Source: Natronohydrobacter sp. (GTDB lineage Bacteria; Pseudomonadota; Alphaproteobacteria; Rhodobacterales; Rhodobacteraceae). From it: 45,625 nt of DNA. The stretch is from the NCBI GenBank assembly GCA_007125005.1, contig SLDY01000086.1, positions 1-45,625 on the forward strand, given 5' to 3'. Positions within the stretch are counted from its first letter, which is position 1, and the number at the start of each line of letters is the position of its first letter. The notes beneath the pieces are model-generated. The model saw only the letters and a list, made by a program, of their open reading frames with translations. It did no database searches and was not told the DNA's origin. The position numbers were made by a program, and so were the translations under genes. Shown piece after piece: positions 17,508-26,403 of this stretch.

Positions 17508-18182
17508 TCAGCGCCAGACAACACCAGCGATATAGGCTTGCGACAGAAGTGCAAAACGACCTGAGAGGTCGTTTGGCAGTTCAAACTGATCTTCAGCCGC
17601 GTGAAGTTGCACGCGAAAATGGTTGGTGCCCAGATCAACCGCAACTTCAATTTCGTGCCAGCCGGGCATGGCCGCGACTGCCTGAAAACTGGCCTTGGTG
17701 ATTGCGATCTTGATGCATTCCAATAGCCCTGCGAAATGCCCGCGCTGTGAGGGCCCAAGCGTGCCGAGCCAACGCAATTCGGCCATAGTGCAGATATCGG
17801 CCCATCGCGTGTAGGGTAGCAGATGTGTGTCCGAAATCTTAAGCCCGAGGGCCCGGATTTCGGGATCATCTGTCACCACAGCAACAGTATCCTGCGGGGC
17901 ATGAGTGATTGAGCCGGTCAGACCTGCGGGCCAGACCGGTGCCAGAGATTCTCCCTGCAGCACGGGGCGCGGCGCATGTCCGAGTTGCGCCATCGCCTGG
18001 CGCGCCGCCGCCCGGCCCGCAGCAAATTCGCGTGCACGCGCTGTGTTGACAGCGCCAAGCGCCAGTTCCTCATCTCCGATAAGTCGTTGCATCGGTTCTC
18101 GCGGGTCGGCCCAAGCCATTGCCACGCGGTCGCTGAAGAGCGGACGGGCGAATTCTGCAAAATCAAATCGCTTCAGTAGCAT
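17508..18182 (-). CDS. 4'-phosphopantetheinyl transferase-like protein with altered active site
   Basis: About 224 residues resembling the EntD/Sfp-type transferases, which attach phosphopantetheine to carrier proteins. NTARAREFAAGRAAARQA and TGSITHAPQDTVAVV match the family's first half. The metal-binding motif normally reading G-[IV]-D-x-E is GLKIS (residues 113-117), and the later K-E-[AS] motif is TKAS at 162-165, so the magnesium-binding acids are absent. The protein is therefore probably inactive or altered. An ATG at 18239 would give a 19-residue longer N-terminus. No carrier protein or synthase gene is nearby. Confidence 0.68.
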   Translation of the reverse strand: MLLKRFDFAEFARPLFSDRVAMAWADPREPMQRLIGDEELALGAVNTARAREFAAGRAAARQAMAQLGHAPRPVLQGESLAPVWPAGLTGSITHAPQDTVAVVTDDPEIRALGLKISDTHLLPYTRWADICTMAELRWLGTLGPSQRGHFAGLLECIKIAITKASFQAVAAMPGWHEIEVAVDLGTNHFRVQLHAAEDQFELPNDLSGRFALLSQAYIAGVVWR

Positions 18183-18316
18183 TCTGTGCACCCAATCACA
18201 TCCGCATCCTGACGATGCGAAAATCCGGCGCAGGGTCATCAAGCCCGAGCGCCGGGTCTTGGTATCTCACGTGATCAAGGAGAAAATATGGCAGGCTTTT
18301 GCGTTTTGCAGGACTT

Positions 18317-18544
18317 TCAGTGCGCGGATTGATCTGGAGCGGCTTCGGCCGCCAGATGCAGCGCGCGCGCAAGAACTTGTTCGTCCCCGATATGGTTGGC
18401 GAGGATCAGGATCAGCCTTGCATTTAATGCGTCGCTCTCAGCTTTGGACAGCCCGTCATGCATGGCCAGAAGATTGGCATAAAAACTGTCGGGGTCGCGC
18501 AGGTTCGTTTTGAGTTTCAGTTCAGGCATATCCTTATCCTTCAT
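18317..18544 (-). CDS. DUF2783-type small protein
   Basis: Up to 75 residues, soluble and helical, with the core LRDPDSFYANLLAMHDGLS and ALNARLILILANHIGD, matching the DUF2783 family by eye. Its ATG at 18544 overlaps the stop of the flavin monooxygenase gene as ATGA, so the pair is translationally coupled. An ATG at 18529, five bases after AAGGA, may be the true start and would remove five residues. It is the last gene of the leftward homogentisate block. Function unknown; tight linkage suggests an accessory to the monooxygenase. Confidence 0.75.
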   Translation of the reverse strand: MKDKDMPELKLKTNLRDPDSFYANLLAMHDGLSKAESDALNARLILILANHIGDEQVLARALHLAAEAAPDQSAH

Positions 18545-20148
18545 GCACGGGCCGTAGCGCGCTTTAGCGAAGCACTGACTGCTTCCTCGTTATACTCTGC
18601 CCAACGTGCGGCGATATGCTGATCGGGCCTGACAAGATAAACCGCGTGCGGCTGCGCCCCCAGATAACGCGCACCGAGTAACGGATTGTCCTTGGCGCCA
18701 ACGGAAAGCGTTGTCAGCGCAACGCCCTCAAGTGTGACATCTTGCGGGCAGGCCGTATCAATCGCCAGGAGCGTAAAGCCCTCCCCGAGCGCATCAATCA
18801 ACCACCCCTCACCCAGCGGAGCATCCTCCACAGGCGCGCCGGGGCGCGTGCGGGCGGGCAAGGTGTTGCTGATGTCGTCAGTGTTGAGCGGGCCATCGTC
18901 ATAGACACAGGGAACAGATAGCCGCCCGGAATTGACCAGCGGGCGCGCAAATTCGTGACGCGCAGCAAGATCAAGCACTGCATCACGGAAAATCTGGCTC
19001 ATCTCTGATTTTGGTGTGATGAAATCGGTCGAGCGCGTGGAGTTGAGGATATTCTCATCCGCGCCATAGACGCGTTCCCAATCATAGCTGTCGAGCAGAC
19101 GCACTGGTGCCTGCCCCTCCAGCACCATTGCGAGTTTCCAGCAGAGGTTATCGACATCCTGCAAACCGGAATTGGCCCCGCGCGCGCCAAAAGGCGAGAC
19201 CTGATGCGCGGCATCGCCTGCGAAGATCACGCGGCCATGGCGGAAACGCTCCATCCTGCGGCACTGGAAGGTATAGATCGAGACCCATTCGAGATCGAAC
19301 TCCACGTCTTCGCCCAGCATCGCCTTGAGCCGCGGGATCACACGTTCGGGGCGCTTCTCTGCCTCGCGGTCGATATCCCAGCCCAGTTGCAGGTCGATCC
19401 GCCAGACATTATCGGGCTGGCGGTGCAGCAGCGCTGATTGGCCGCGATTGAAGGGCGGATCGAACCAGAACCAGCGTTCAGTCGGGAAATCGGCTTTCAT
19501 GATCACATCAGCGATGAGGAAATTATCCTCAAAGACGCGGCCCACGAAATCCAGCCCCATCATGCGCCGCGTAGGCGAGTTCGCGCCATCGCAGGCAATC
19601 AACCATTCGGCATGTAATTCATATGGGCCTTCGGGCGTCTCGATTTCGAGGCGGACATGATCGGGATGCGCGCCAATGGCTTCCACCCGGTTACGGCCCC
19701 GGATTTCGATCGGCTTGCCTTCTTCAACAAGCTGCTGGACACGCTCGAAGAGGAACTGCTCGAAATAGTATTGTTGCAGATTGATGAAGGCCGGGCGTTT
19801 GTGGCCTTCCTCGGGCAGGAGATTGAATGTGTAGATCTCGCGCTCATTGAAGAACACGCGGCCTGTGTTCCATGTCACGCCGGTTTCGACATTGACATCG
19901 CCACAGCCCAGCCGGTCGAGAATTTCGAGCGTGCGCTTTGAAAAACAGATCGCACGTGAGCCGAAACTGACGCGGTCATTGTCATCGAGCACCAGAACCG
20001 GCACATCGCGCTGCGCCAGATCAATCGCGGCGGCAAGCCCGACTGGCCCCGCCCCGATGATGATGACCTTGTGTTGCACGGGCGTTGTCGCATCCTGGTC
20101 GGGATGGCGCGCATAAGGATAGAGCGGGATCTCGAATATCTTGTTCAT
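18541..20148 (-). CDS. FAD-dependent aromatic-ring monooxygenase
   Basis: A 535-residue group A flavoprotein hydroxylase. The FAD site VIIIGAGPVGLAAAIDLA is near residues 28-45, the DG motif is in ACDGANSPTRRMMGL, and the GD motif in FAGDAAHQVSPFGARGANSG. A C-terminal thioredoxin-like domain follows, as in 3-(3-hydroxyphenyl)propionate and 3-hydroxybenzoate hydroxylases. ATG 20148 sits behind GGGGAGG. Placement after hmgA and fahA suggests it feeds an aromatic compound into homogentisate, for example hydroxylation of 3-hydroxyphenylacetate, but the substrate is an inference. 4-Hydroxyphenylpyruvate dioxygenase is a different family and is not in the window. Confidence 0.85.
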   Translation of the reverse strand: MNKIFEIPLYPYARHPDQDATTPVQHKVIIIGAGPVGLAAAIDLAQRDVPVLVLDDNDRVSFGSRAICFSKRTLEILDRLGCGDVNVETGVTWNTGRVFFNEREIYTFNLLPEEGHKRPAFINLQQYYFEQFLFERVQQLVEEGKPIEIRGRNRVEAIGAHPDHVRLEIETPEGPYELHAEWLIACDGANSPTRRMMGLDFVGRVFEDNFLIADVIMKADFPTERWFWFDPPFNRGQSALLHRQPDNVWRIDLQLGWDIDREAEKRPERVIPRLKAMLGEDVEFDLEWVSIYTFQCRRMERFRHGRVIFAGDAAHQVSPFGARGANSGLQDVDNLCWKLAMVLEGQAPVRLLDSYDWERVYGADENILNSTRSTDFITPKSEMSQIFRDAVLDLAARHEFARPLVNSGRLSVPCVYDDGPLNTDDISNTLPARTRPGAPVEDAPLGEGWLIDALGEGFTLLAIDTACPQDVTLEGVALTTLSVGAKDNPLLGARYLGAQPHAVYLVRPDQHIAARWAEYNEEAVSASLKRATARA

Positions 20149-20228
20149 GGGCCTCCCCTCCCGGCTGATAGTCCCCTCAGTAATGCGGTGGCATGGCTGC
20201 GGGCAATGACTCAGGTCAAGCCCGCCCC

Positions 20229-21179
20229 TCAGCCCTGCAGAGCCTCCCACATCTCCAGATCGCGTGCGGCGGTCCAGATGCGCGGTGTGTCGATGCCGCG
20301 GGCCTCGTCATAGGCACGCGCGACATTGAAGGGCAGGCAGTGCTCATAGATCGCGTAATCGGCGAATTTCGGATCGCAGGCGGCGCGCACCGCGTCCCAT
20401 GCCTCTTTCAGCGAGCCGCCGCGCGCGGCGACCTTTGCGGCCGGCGCAAAGGTCGAGGCCACGAAATCGCGCGTGTTGGCGATGGCGGCATCGACCATGT
20501 CGCGGCCCATCAGCGCGTCGCCCCGCCCCGGCGCGATGGCATCGACCTCGAAGCCCTTGATCGCATCGAGCGTGCGGCTCCAGTCACGGAAATGCCCGTC
20601 GCCGCAATAGCAGGCAGAGTGATATTCGACGATATCGCCGGTGAACATGACGTTCTCATCAGGCACATGGATGACGATATCGCCAGCCGTATGCGCGCGG
20701 CCCAGATGCATCAGATCAACGCGGCGCTGGCCTAGATAGACCGACATGCGGTCGCTGAAGGTCGTGGTCGGCCATGTCAGGCCGGGGATGTCCTCATGGC
20801 CCTGAAAGAGCCGGGGGAACCGCTGGAACTCGCTGTCCCAATCCTCCTGTCCGCGCTCAACCACCATCGCGCGGGCGGTGTCGGACATCAGGATCTGCGG
20901 GGCCTTGTAGGCCGAAGCGCCGAGAACGCGCACGGCGTGGTAATGGGTCAGCACAAGGTGGCTGATCGGCTTGTCGGTCACGGAGCGGATGCAGTCGATG
21001 ACCTTTTGCGCAAGGCGCGGCGTGGCCTGCGCCTCGATCACCATCACGCTGTCATCGCCAATGATGACGCCGGAATTGGGATCACCTTCAGCCGTGAAGG
21101 CGTAAAGACCGCGCCCGATCTCAGTGAAGCTCGTCTGTTTCTCGCTCAGATCGCCTTGGGATGCGAATGCCTTGGCCAT
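20229..21179 (-). CDS. MBL-fold hydrolase-like protein with altered metal motif
   Basis: A 316-residue metallo-beta-lactamase-fold protein. The first motif, normally HxHxDH, reads H79-Y-H81-A-V83-R84, so the Asp and His that hold the second metal are replaced. Later elements GRAHTAGDIVIHVP and FTGDIVEYHS remain. One metal could still bind. ATG 21179 follows AAAAGGACAG; an ATG nine codons earlier is less likely. It lies between fahA and the flavin monooxygenase in the same direction. A hydrolase role in aromatic catabolism is possible, but the motif change makes that uncertain. Confidence 0.78.
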   Translation of the reverse strand: MAKAFASQGDLSEKQTSFTEIGRGLYAFTAEGDPNSGVIIGDDSVMVIEAQATPRLAQKVIDCIRSVTDKPISHLVLTHYHAVRVLGASAYKAPQILMSDTARAMVVERGQEDWDSEFQRFPRLFQGHEDIPGLTWPTTTFSDRMSVYLGQRRVDLMHLGRAHTAGDIVIHVPDENVMFTGDIVEYHSACYCGDGHFRDWSRTLDAIKGFEVDAIAPGRGDALMGRDMVDAAIANTRDFVASTFAPAAKVAARGGSLKEAWDAVRAACDPKFADYAIYEHCLPFNVARAYDEARGIDTPRIWTAARDLEMWEALQG

Positions 21180-21220
21180 GTTTCTGTCCTTTTGATGCTG
21201 CGCCATGGGGCTGTCGTCGA

Positions 21221-21254
21221 TGCCTCCGGCGGGAGTATTTGGGGCAAGATGAAA
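21221..21254. repeat. Rhodobacterales-type intergenic repeat, copy 1
   Basis: CTCCGGCGGGAGTATTTG followed by GGGCAAGATGAAA fills the gap between fahA and the second MBL gene. A related element lies at 32291-32342. From memory, elements of this form (GC-rich hairpin, then a TATTT...CAAGATGAAA tail) are abundant between genes in Rhodobacteraceae. Function is unknown; it may affect transcript 3' ends. Confidence 0.6.
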
Positions 21255-22505
21255 TCAGCGGGCATAGGGGTCTGACAGGGCGGGGATGAGTTTGCCTGTG
21301 CAGGGGCCGAAGCCTATGCGGTAGCCCGCGCCCTGCGCCGCGCCGCGCAGAGTGATGGTGTCGCCGTCTTCAAGAAAGCTGCGGGTCTGATCGCCCAGTG
21401 TGATCGGCTCCTTGCCGCCCCATGAGAGTTCGAGGAGGCTGCCGCGACTTTCTTTGGTGGGGCCGGAAATGGTGCCGGAGCCCAAGAGGTCGCCCACATT
21501 CATCGGGCAGCCGGAGGTGGTGTGATGGGCAAGTTGCTGGGCGGAGGAGTAATACATCTCGCGGTAATTCGTGCGGGCGATGGTGGTGGGGCTGCCGCCC
21601 TCGGGGGTGAGGTCCACTTCCAGCGCGATATCGTAGAGCATGGGTCCAGGTTCCTCGAGATGCGGCAGCAGCGCCACGTCACGCGGTGGCGTCGCGCAGC
21701 GGAAGGGCTCGAGGGCGGCGCGCATCACGATCCAGGGCGAGATCGTGGTGGCGGTGGCTTTGGCCTGAAACGGCCCGAGCGGCTGGTATTCCCAGGCCTG
21801 AATATCGCGCGCGGACCAGTCATTAAGCAGCACATAGCCGAAGATCATCTCATCGGCCTCGGTCACAGTCACCGGTCCATCGGAATTCTGACCGACAATC
21901 GCCCCGAGTTCGAGTTCGAGATCAAAGCGGGCGGAGGGGGCGAAGCGCGGTGCGTTGTCATTGGGGCCTTTCAACTGCCCCCATGGGCGACGGATATCGG
22001 TGCCGGAGACCACCACCGATGACGCGCGGCCATTATAGCCGATGGGAATGTGCAGCCAGTTGGGCGGCAGCGCGTTTTCCGCGCCCCTGAACATGGTGCC
22101 GACATTGGTGGCATGGTGGCGGCCTGCGTAGAAATCTGTGAATTCGGCCACAGCGAGCGGCATGTGCAGTTCAGCGCCCTCCAGAGGGTGCAGGAACGGG
22201 GCGACCTTGTCTTTCTCGGGCGCGCCCTCGCGCAGCAACTCATGCAGGCGCGCGCGCAGGGCGGCCCATGCCTCGGGGCCAAGCTCCATCACCTCGTTCC
22301 AGAAGGGGATATCGAGGACGGGCGCATCATCGAGGCGCAGGAGCCCGGCCTCTTCGAGCCCGGTCGCATCGAGGATCCGGTCGCCGATTGCCACACCGCA
22401 GCGGGGCACGCCGTCTGCCGTGAACACACCCAGCGGCAGGTTGTTCAGCGGGAAGTCGGTCTCGGGAGAGTTGGCGCTCTCGATCCAGCTTTTCTCTAAC
22501 GGCAT
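21255..22505 (-). CDS. fahA: Fumarylacetoacetase
   Basis: A 416-residue fumarylacetoacetase, the last enzyme of tyrosine breakdown, hydrolysing fumarylacetoacetate to fumarate and acetoacetate. Family features include the N-terminal SH3-like part (NLPLGVFTADG), the active-site region YAGRHHATNVGTMFRG, the metal ligands around LELELGAIVG, and LLNDWSARDIQAWEYQPLGP. ATG 22505 (MPLEKSWIESANSP) follows GAGAGGA; a longer frame upstream overlaps the adjacent gene. Length is normal. It lies with hmgA and maiA, completing the three-step ring-cleavage route. Confidence 0.95.
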   Translation of the reverse strand: MPLEKSWIESANSPETDFPLNNLPLGVFTADGVPRCGVAIGDRILDATGLEEAGLLRLDDAPVLDIPFWNEVMELGPEAWAALRARLHELLREGAPEKDKVAPFLHPLEGAELHMPLAVAEFTDFYAGRHHATNVGTMFRGAENALPPNWLHIPIGYNGRASSVVVSGTDIRRPWGQLKGPNDNAPRFAPSARFDLELELGAIVGQNSDGPVTVTEADEMIFGYVLLNDWSARDIQAWEYQPLGPFQAKATATTISPWIVMRAALEPFRCATPPRDVALLPHLEEPGPMLYDIALEVDLTPEGGSPTTIARTNYREMYYSSAQQLAHHTTSGCPMNVGDLLGSGTISGPTKESRGSLLELSWGGKEPITLGDQTRSFLEDGDTITLRGAAQGAGYRIGFGPCTGKLIPALSDPYAR

Positions 22506-22513
22506 ATGTCCTC

Positions 22514-23359
22514 TCAGAATTCTATGACGAGCCCGTCGCGGGCCAGTGTGAAGGGGCCATCCCAATGACCCTTGATGGCATCGCGCCAATGTGCCTCGGT
22601 AAAGGCGGGGTCATCGGCGGGGATGAGATGGTAGAAGGCGAGATGTTTCGCGCCTGCTTGCGTGGCGATGCAGGCGGCAGCATCGGCGGTGCTGTGGCTG
22701 TTCGTCAGATGCGCACGCAACTTCTCGCCCATGCCGGTCTTGGCGATGATGGCCTCCAGCCCCTCGGGCAGCATGGCCTCGTGCAGCAGGAGATCGGCGT
22801 TGCGGGCGAAATCGGCAAGCGGGGCGAATGGGGCTGTGTCGGCGGAGAGGCAGAGAGTTTTGCCCTCCGCCTCCAGTCTGAGCGCAAAACAGTCGGTGAC
22901 AGGCGGGTGTGGCACGCGTAAGGCGCGCCCCTGCAGCGGGCCGATGGAGAAAGGGCCTTCTTCCAGCACATGCAGGCGGAAGAGGCTTTCCAGTGGCGGG
23001 CGGCCCTCATCCTCCACGCGCAAGCTGGAATCGTAGGCCATCGAGGCCATGAACCCCGCCCAGTAATCGCGCAAGCCTCGAGGCCCCCAGATATCGACCG
23101 GGGTTTGCAGGCCAGTCGTCCATGCAGTGTGGATCAGCGGCCCAAGTTCCAGCACATGATCCGAATGCAGATGCGTGATCACCACATGCGAGAGCGCGCG
23201 CAGATCCATCCCTGCTTCGACCAACCCGCGCGTCACGCCCAGCCCGCAATCCACCACGATCTGAGCGCCGCCCATATCGACCAGCAGCGATGTCGGCATC
23301 GCGCCGCCCTGCCGGACGGCGGGGCCGCCCTTCGCGCCAAGGATCACCACGCGAGGCAT
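22514..23359 (-). CDS. MBL-fold metallo-hydrolase (RNase Z/AtsA-like)
   Basis: A 281-residue beta-lactamase-fold hydrolase with an intact metal motif THLHSDH at about 62-68 and later ligands in LSADTAPF, LLHEAML and HLTNSHST. It resembles the RNase Z/arylsulfatase-like branch rather than lactamases. It begins four bases after the hmgA stop and ends eight bases before the fahA start codon, so it belongs to the same operon. A role as esterase or lactonase for an aromatic intermediate is suggested by position only. Unlike the second MBL protein of the cluster, its metal site looks complete. Confidence 0.85.
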   Translation of the reverse strand: MPRVVILGAKGGPAVRQGGAMPTSLLVDMGGAQIVVDCGLGVTRGLVEAGMDLRALSHVVITHLHSDHVLELGPLIHTAWTTGLQTPVDIWGPRGLRDYWAGFMASMAYDSSLRVEDEGRPPLESLFRLHVLEEGPFSIGPLQGRALRVPHPPVTDCFALRLEAEGKTLCLSADTAPFAPLADFARNADLLLHEAMLPEGLEAIIAKTGMGEKLRAHLTNSHSTADAAACIATQAGAKHLAFYHLIPADDPAFTEAHWRDAIKGHWDGPFTLARDGLVIEF

Positions 23360-23363
23360 CGGG

Positions 23364-24725
23364 TTATTTCAGCCCCGGCGTGCCGTCGAATTTCTTCTCG
23401 ATCCCGTCCCAGCAATCGACATAATCATCCTGCAGTGGCGCTTCATTGGCGGCAAAAGCCGTCAGGTGCTGCGGGAAGCGGGTCTCGAACATGAAGGACA
23501 TCGTGTTGTCGAGCTTCTCTGCCTTCAGATCGGCATTCGAGGCGCCCTCGAACGCGTTGCGGTCCGGCCCGTGGGGCAGCATCATGTTATGCAGCGACAT
23601 ACCACCGGGCACGAACCCTTGGGGCTTGGCGTCATACTGGCCGTAGATATTGCCCATAAGCTCTGACATGATGTTCTTGTGATACCAAGGCGGGCGGAAG
23701 GTGTTTTCGGCGACCATCCAGCGTTCGCGGAAGAGCACGAAATCGATATTCGCGGTGCCGGGCACGCCCGAGGGGGCGGTGAGGACCGTGAAGATCGAAG
23801 GGTCGGGATGATCGAAAAGGATCGCGCCGACCGGGCAGTAGGTGCGCAGATCGTATTTGACCGGCGCGTAATTGCCATGCCATGCGACCACATCAAGCGG
23901 CGAATGACCGATCTCGCAAGTGTGGAACTGGCCGCACCATTTGATAGTGAGGGTCGAGGGCACCTCACGATCCTCATACGCCGCCACGGGTGTCTTGAAG
24001 TCGCGCCGGTTGGCCATGCAATTCGCGCCGATCGGCCCACGCCCCGGAAGCTCGAATTTCTGACCGTAATTCTCGCAGACGAAGCCACGGCAAGGGCCAT
24101 CGAGCACTTCAACCCTGTAAACCAGCCCGCGCGGGATGATGGCGATTTCCTTTGGCTCCAGATCAATCACGCCCAGTTCGGTGCAAAAACGCAACCGCCC
24201 TTCCTGCGGCACGATCAGCAATTCGCTGTCGGCCGAGTAGAAATAGGCGTCTTTCATGGACTCGGTGACCAGGTAGATATGCGAGGCCATACCGACCTGC
24301 GTGTTCACATCACCTGCCGTAGTCATGGTGCGCATACCCGTGAGCCATGTGAGCGGCGCGTCTGTATGCGGCACCGGATCCCAGCGATACTGGCCAAGAC
24401 TGATCACATCGGGATCCACATGGGGCGCGGATTTCCAGTAGGGCAAATCGATCTTGCGGTAGCGGCCCGAATGCTTGACCGAGGGGCGGATGCGGTAGCA
24501 CCATGTGCGCTCGTTCTGGTGGCTGGGGGCGGTGAAGGCAGTGCCCGAAAGCTGCTCTCCATAAAGCCCGTAATTACATTTCTGCGGCGAGTTCATGCCC
24601 TGTGGCAGGGCACCGGGCAAAGCCTCTGTCTCGAAATCATTACCGAAACCGGGCATGTAACCCTCATGCGGGCCAGAATGAGATGGCGCGCGGACCATTC
24701 CCTGCGGCAAGTCATGGCGTGTCAT
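23364..24725 (-). CDS. hmgA: Homogentisate 1,2-dioxygenase
   Basis: A 453-residue cupin-type dioxygenase that opens the ring of homogentisate to maleylacetoacetate using Fe(II). The iron ligands align with those of the human enzyme: His349 and Glu355 ([12 protein letters not shown]) and His385 (MMLPHGPD). The N-terminal [19 protein letters not shown] is the usual signature. GTGAGGGGATT precedes ATG 24725. It is the first gene of a leftward block and diverges from maiA across a 98-bp gap containing a 14-bp palindrome, so both directions may be controlled together. Confidence 0.97.
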   Translation of the reverse strand: MTRHDLPQGMVRAPSHSGPHEGYMPGFGNDFETEALPGALPQGMNSPQKCNYGLYGEQLSGTAFTAPSHQNERTWCYRIRPSVKHSGRYRKIDLPYWKSAPHVDPDVISLGQYRWDPVPHTDAPLTWLTGMRTMTTAGDVNTQVGMASHIYLVTESMKDAYFYSADSELLIVPQEGRLRFCTELGVIDLEPKEIAIIPRGLVYRVEVLDGPCRGFVCENYGQKFELPGRGPIGANCMANRRDFKTPVAAYEDREVPSTLTIKWCGQFHTCEIGHSPLDVVAWHGNYAPVKYDLRTYCPVGAILFDHPDPSIFTVLTAPSGVPGTANIDFVLFRERWMVAENTFRPPWYHKNIMSELMGNIYGQYDAKPQGFVPGGMSLHNMMLPHGPDRNAFEGASNADLKAEKLDNTMSFMFETRFPQHLTAFAANEAPLQDDYVDCWDGIEKKFDGTPGLK

Positions 24726-24764
24726 GGCAATCCCCTCACTCTTGCGATCTGCGTGCCGTTATTG

Positions 24765-24778
24765 GTTGCAATTGCAAC
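24765..24778. promoter_or_regulatory. Perfect palindrome between hmgA and maiA, candidate operator
   Basis: GTTGCAATTGCAAC is an exact 14-bp palindrome in the 98-bp region between divergent hmgA and maiA. Its symmetry and position suggest the binding site of a dimeric repressor (for example MarR, IclR or LacI type) controlling homogentisate breakdown. No regulator gene lies beside it. Confidence 0.6.
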
Positions 24779-24823
24779 GATGTCAAGGTTATCTTGGTAG
24801 AGGCTTGGCAATAAGGGTGCAAA

Positions 24824-25453
24824 ATGATCCGGCTTTATGACTATTGGCGGTCGTCTTCAGCTTATCGTGTGCGGATCGGGCTTAACCTGCTTGGCCTCGA
24901 TTATGAACGGGTTTCCGTGGATCTTCTGGCGGGCGATCAGACCAGCGGCGCCAATCTGGCGCGCAACCCCCAGGGCATCGTGCCAACACTGGAGATCGAC
25001 GGACTGCGGCTGACACAATCGCTGGCGATTCTCGAATATCTGAACGAAACGCGGGGCGCGGGCTGGCTGCCAGAGGATGCCGCTGGACGCGCGCGGATGC
25101 GCGCCTTGGCCATGGCCGTGGCGATGGAGATACAGCCTGTCTGCAATCTGCGGGTGGCGCGGCAGGTCGAAGCTTCGGGCGGGATGGCGGTGCCAGACTG
25201 GATGCAGAGCCATATCGCCTCTGGGCTGGCGGCTGTCGAGGCGCTGCTTGCCCATCCGCAGACCGGGCGCTTTTGCCATGGCACTGAAATCGGACTGGCT
25301 GATATTTGCCTGCTCCCGCAGCTTTACAACGCGCATCGATGGGGTGTTGCGCTGGAAGCCTTCCCTAATATCACCGCGATTGAAACCGCAGCGCTTGAAA
25401 TCCCCGCCATTCAAGCCGCCCATCCTGATGCATTGGCCCCGGTGGCAGGTTAG
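24824..25453 (+). CDS. maiA: Maleylacetoacetate isomerase (zeta-class GST)
   Basis: A 209-residue glutathione transferase of the zeta class that isomerises maleylacetoacetate to fumarylacetoacetate. The start YDYWRSSSAYRVRIGLNL contains the family's catalytic serines and RVRI. NPQGIVPTLEIDG, LTQSLAILEYLNET and the C-terminal helical domain follow. AAGGGTGCAAA precedes the ATG. It diverges from hmgA and is the only gene of the pathway on the plus strand here. Its stop overlaps the convergent lolA stop by four bases. Confidence 0.95.
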   Translation: MIRLYDYWRSSSAYRVRIGLNLLGLDYERVSVDLLAGDQTSGANLARNPQGIVPTLEIDGLRLTQSLAILEYLNETRGAGWLPEDAAGRARMRALAMAVAMEIQPVCNLRVARQVEASGGMAVPDWMQSHIASGLAAVEALLAHPQTGRFCHGTEIGLADICLLPQLYNAHRWGVALEAFPNITAIETAALEIPAIQAAHPDALAPVAG

Positions 25454-26055
25454 CGCCGCCGAGACTCCATCTCTGCGGTTATATTGAACAGCCGCGCCGA
25501 AAGGTTGCCGCCGAATTCCATATTTCCGAGGATAACAGTGGTTTCCGCCCCACTGTCGTCACGGATCACCCATTGGCGCAGTTCGGTGGGATTGGCAGAA
25601 AAGATCAGCCGGATCGATCCATATTGAGGGTTCTCGGGATCTTGCGCGACCACGGTTGTTGTCGTTCCGTCGCTGGTATGACCGACCACCATACGCCGGT
25701 TTTCGAAATCAACATTCTGCTCAAGGATCAGGTTGAGCGGGGTCTGGCGCAAGGGGTATTGGTTTGGCCCCTGATTGGAACGCGCATCGAAAATTGCAAC
25801 CTGCCCGCCTCCGGCCATGACAAGTGACTGCTCGGGCGGGTCATACTCGAAACGCACCCGACCCGGACGACGGATATAGAGCCGACCTGTCGAAAGCGTT
25901 CCATCGGGATTGATCTGGGTGAACTCGCCCCGCGCAGTTTGAAACGCGTTGAAATAGCGCGAGATCTCCGAAAGCGGGATCGCCTGCGCGAAGGCAGGGC
26001 GCGCGAAGGCGAGCGCGGGTAAAGCAAGAAGAAAGGAGCGACGTGTACTATTCAT
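25450..26055 (-). CDS. lolA: Outer-membrane lipoprotein carrier protein LolA
   Basis: About 201 residues. A signal peptide with a twin-arginine-like start (NSTRRSFLLALPALAFARPAFA) leads into a LolA fold: FNAFQTARGEFTQINPDGTLSTGRLYIRRPGRVRFEY and PNQYPLRQTPLNLIL are characteristic. LolA carries lipoproteins across the periplasm from LolCDE to the outer membrane. ATG 26055 has AAGGGGG directly against it, which is too close for a normal ribosome site; ATG 26073, six codons earlier, is a real alternative. It lies downstream of a small membrane-protein gene and ftsK on the same strand. Confidence 0.87.
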   Translation of the reverse strand: MNSTRRSFLLALPALAFARPAFAQAIPLSEISRYFNAFQTARGEFTQINPDGTLSTGRLYIRRPGRVRFEYDPPEQSLVMAGGGQVAIFDARSNQGPNQYPLRQTPLNLILEQNVDFENRRMVVGHTSDGTTTTVVAQDPENPQYGSIRLIFSANPTELRQWVIRDDSGAETTVILGNMEFGGNLSARLFNITAEMESRRR

Positions 26056-26140
26056 CCCCCTTAGATAGCGCATTCACCGCCGACCGGAAGCCACGATTCG
26101 CTGACGCCAGCACACAAGGCAGAGAGTTGCCGATTGCGTG

Positions 26141-26377
26141 CTATTTCCGCCAATGCGTGGGCACGATCAGAAGCGCACCCAGCGAGGAGATGATCGCATC
26201 TATGCCCGGCGCGCCGAAACGGATGCCAAACATGATCCGCACAAAGAAGAAGATGAGCGCGCCACCGACACAGATGATTATCGAGGGCAGATAACCATTA
26301 TGCGTGAAACCGCTGCGTTCGCTGGCATATCCGACTATCCCTGCGATCACGATGGTTCCGAAAAGCTGGAGAAACAT
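26141..26377 (-). CDS. Small membrane protein, GlsB/YeaQ/YmgE family
   Basis: A 78-residue protein with hydrophobic segments (LFGTIVIAGIVGYA, LPSIIICVGGALIFFFVRIMFGI, IDAIISSLGALLIV) and the glycine-rich spacing of the transglycosylase-associated/YeaQ family. It is an inner-membrane protein of unknown function, often stress-induced. It lies 26 bases after ftsK and 85 bases before lolA on the same strand. The name of the family does not imply enzymatic activity. Confidence 0.78.
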   Translation of the reverse strand: MFLQLFGTIVIAGIVGYASERSGFTHNGYLPSIIICVGGALIFFFVRIMFGIRFGAPGIDAIISSLGALLIVPTHWRK

Positions 26378-26403
26378 CCTTATGCTCCTTTATGCGCGCG
26401 GCC

